Notes under the pieces: generated by a model
What the model was told of the DNA's origin: nothing
What the model saw: the letters and a program-made list of their open reading frames with translations, nothing else
The model's database searches: none
Assembly (NCBI GenBank): GCA_019136325.1
Contig: JAGVUJ010000315.1
Coordinates: forward strand, 1 to 43,596
From: Deltaproteobacteria bacterium
GTDB taxonomy: Bacteria > Desulfobacterota > Syntrophia > Syntrophales > Smithellaceae
Length of the DNA: 43,596 nt
Direction of reading: 5' to 3'
Position numbers and translations under genes: made by a program
Shown here: in pieces, positions 42,836 to 43,596 of the stretch
How the letters are laid out: each line of letters starts with the position of its first letter
Position numbering within the stretch: the first letter of the stretch is position 1

Positions 42836-43596
42836 ATGAAAAGTAGAAAACGTCTTGGTGAAATACTGATTAAGAAAGGTATTTTAACCGAACAAATGCT
42901 GGAGAAAATCGTCATTAATCAGAGCAAAACCAATTTAAGGTTCGGTCAGTATCTGATACAGCAGGGTATTGTCAATGAGAAGCAGATCCTGGAGATATTG
43001 AGTGAACAACTTAATGTCAAGAAATACCACGTTCATGATTTCCCGCTCGATTTTGATCTGGTGCGTTACATACCCGTTGAATTTGCGCAGAAAAACCAGG
43101 TGGTGCCTTTGAGGCTCAAGGGAAATCTTCTGGAAGTGGGCACCGCCGATCCCCTGGAAATCAAAATTCTCGATCAAATCGAAAAATTAACAAATCTGGA
43201 AGTTGAACCTGTGCTCTGTTCCGATATGGAGATCAACCAACTGATCAACAGCATGTATGGCGTGCAATCGGAACTGGGCGATATCATGGAAAGCCTGGAA
43301 ATAGAAGCCAAACCTGAGGAAGAGATGGAAATCCAGGAATCGGTTCAAATTACATCGTTGCAGGATCAGGCGGGAGAAGCGCTGGTGGTCCGTTTGACGA
43401 ATTCGATTTTCGCTCAGGCGGTGCGCAGCAAAGCCAGCGATATTCACATCAGTCCGCGTCAGAACACAGTCCAGTTGCGTTATCGTATTGACGGCAAGCT
43501 TCTGGAAATGCCGTCACCGCCCAAATCGGTCTTTTTATCCGTCATTGCCCGCATTAAAATTTTAGCCAATATGGATATTACGGTGTCTCGCGTTCC
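42836..43596 (+). CDS. MshE/PilB/GspE-type assembly ATPase (partial, 3' end outside the window)
   Basis: The frame is open from ATG 42836 (GGGG box upstream) to the window edge, giving 253 residues. Residues 1-150 are an MshEN domain (RLGEILIKKGILTEQMLEKI, GQYLIQQGIVNEKQILEIL, IPVEFAQKNQVVPL, NLLEVGTADPL), a c-di-GMP-binding module in MshE and its relatives. The start of the ATPase core follows (ALVVRLTNSIFAQAVRSKAS, DIHISPRQNTVQLRYRIDGKL, then RIKILANMDI). The Walker motifs lie beyond the window. It would power pilus extension or secretion and respond to c-di-GMP. Confidence 0.93.
   Translation, partial: MKSRKRLGEILIKKGILTEQMLEKIVINQSKTNLRFGQYLIQQGIVNEKQILEILSEQLNVKKYHVHDFPLDFDLVRYIPVEFAQKNQVVPLRLKGNLLEVGTADPLEIKILDQIEKLTNLEVEPVLCSDMEINQLINSMYGVQSELGDIMESLEIEAKPEEEMEIQESVQITSLQDQAGEALVVRLTNSIFAQAVRSKASDIHISPRQNTVQLRYRIDGKLLEMPSPPKSVFLSVIARIKILANMDITVSRV

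Overview
The window looks like a stretch of an anaerobic Gram-negative chromosome. It encodes two tungsten-type aldehyde:ferredoxin oxidoreductases (AOR), a tungstate ABC transporter, a polyferredoxin, a free-standing biotin carrier protein, an AsmA-like envelope protein and an MSHA/type IV pilus type assembly operon. This mix is typical of syntrophic or sulfate-reducing Desulfobacterota (for example Syntrophales). That placement is inference from gene content; no rRNA or other phylogenetic marker is present. TTG and GTG start codons are frequent. I saw no tRNA, rRNA, CRISPR array, transposase or integrase.

Layout. 1-3444: polysaccharide genes, namely the tail of a glycosyltransferase, a GT8 glycosyltransferase, a BNR_4 beta-propeller protein and a bacterial DUF579/GXM-type methyltransferase. 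3533-5549: a promoter, a secreted lipoprotein with two CnaB/carboxypeptidase-regulatory-like domains (broken by a one-base frameshift) and a strong terminator. 5595-11830: a 1079-aa AsmA-like protein, an HD-GYP protein, an NSS-family sodium symporter and a biotin carrier protein. 12101-15677: a tungstate transporter (two binding proteins, permease, ATPase). 15809-16824: an ankyrin protein and a hotdog thioesterase. 16937-22956: a tightly packed, uncharacterised biosynthetic run (PHP phosphoesterase, GT4, methyltransferase, QW-motif alpha/alpha-toroid protein, hexapeptide acyltransferase, radical SAM). 23095-25180: a methyltransferase and a TPR protein on the minus strand.

25521-35002 is the most interesting part. 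It holds two related redox cassettes. Cassette 1 is a small SCP2-like protein, an iron-type alcohol dehydrogenase and an AOR. Cassette 2 is a paralogous SCP2-like protein, a dehydrogenase-fold protein that has lost all its metal ligands, an intact iron-type dehydrogenase, a second AOR and a four-cluster ferredoxin. Tungsten import encoded 10 kb upstream would supply both AORs. I propose that the cassettes interconvert an alcohol, its aldehyde and its acid, with NAD(P)H and ferredoxin as redox partners, possibly on a hydrophobic substrate. The substrate is unknown.

35163-36581 is a minus-strand L,D-transpeptidase that shares its C-terminal domain with the TPR protein. 36730 to the end is an MSHA-like pilus/secretion operon: a PilM-PilN fusion, PilO-like and PilP-like proteins, a lipoprotein secretin, an ExeA-type ATPase with a periplasmic LysM-like region, and an MshE/PilB ATPase cut by the window end.

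Four apparent single-base indels lie at or beside short homopolymers (near 4736, 16403, 36903 and 37560). Each breaks an otherwise continuous gene, so assembly or sequencing error is at least as likely as real gene decay.
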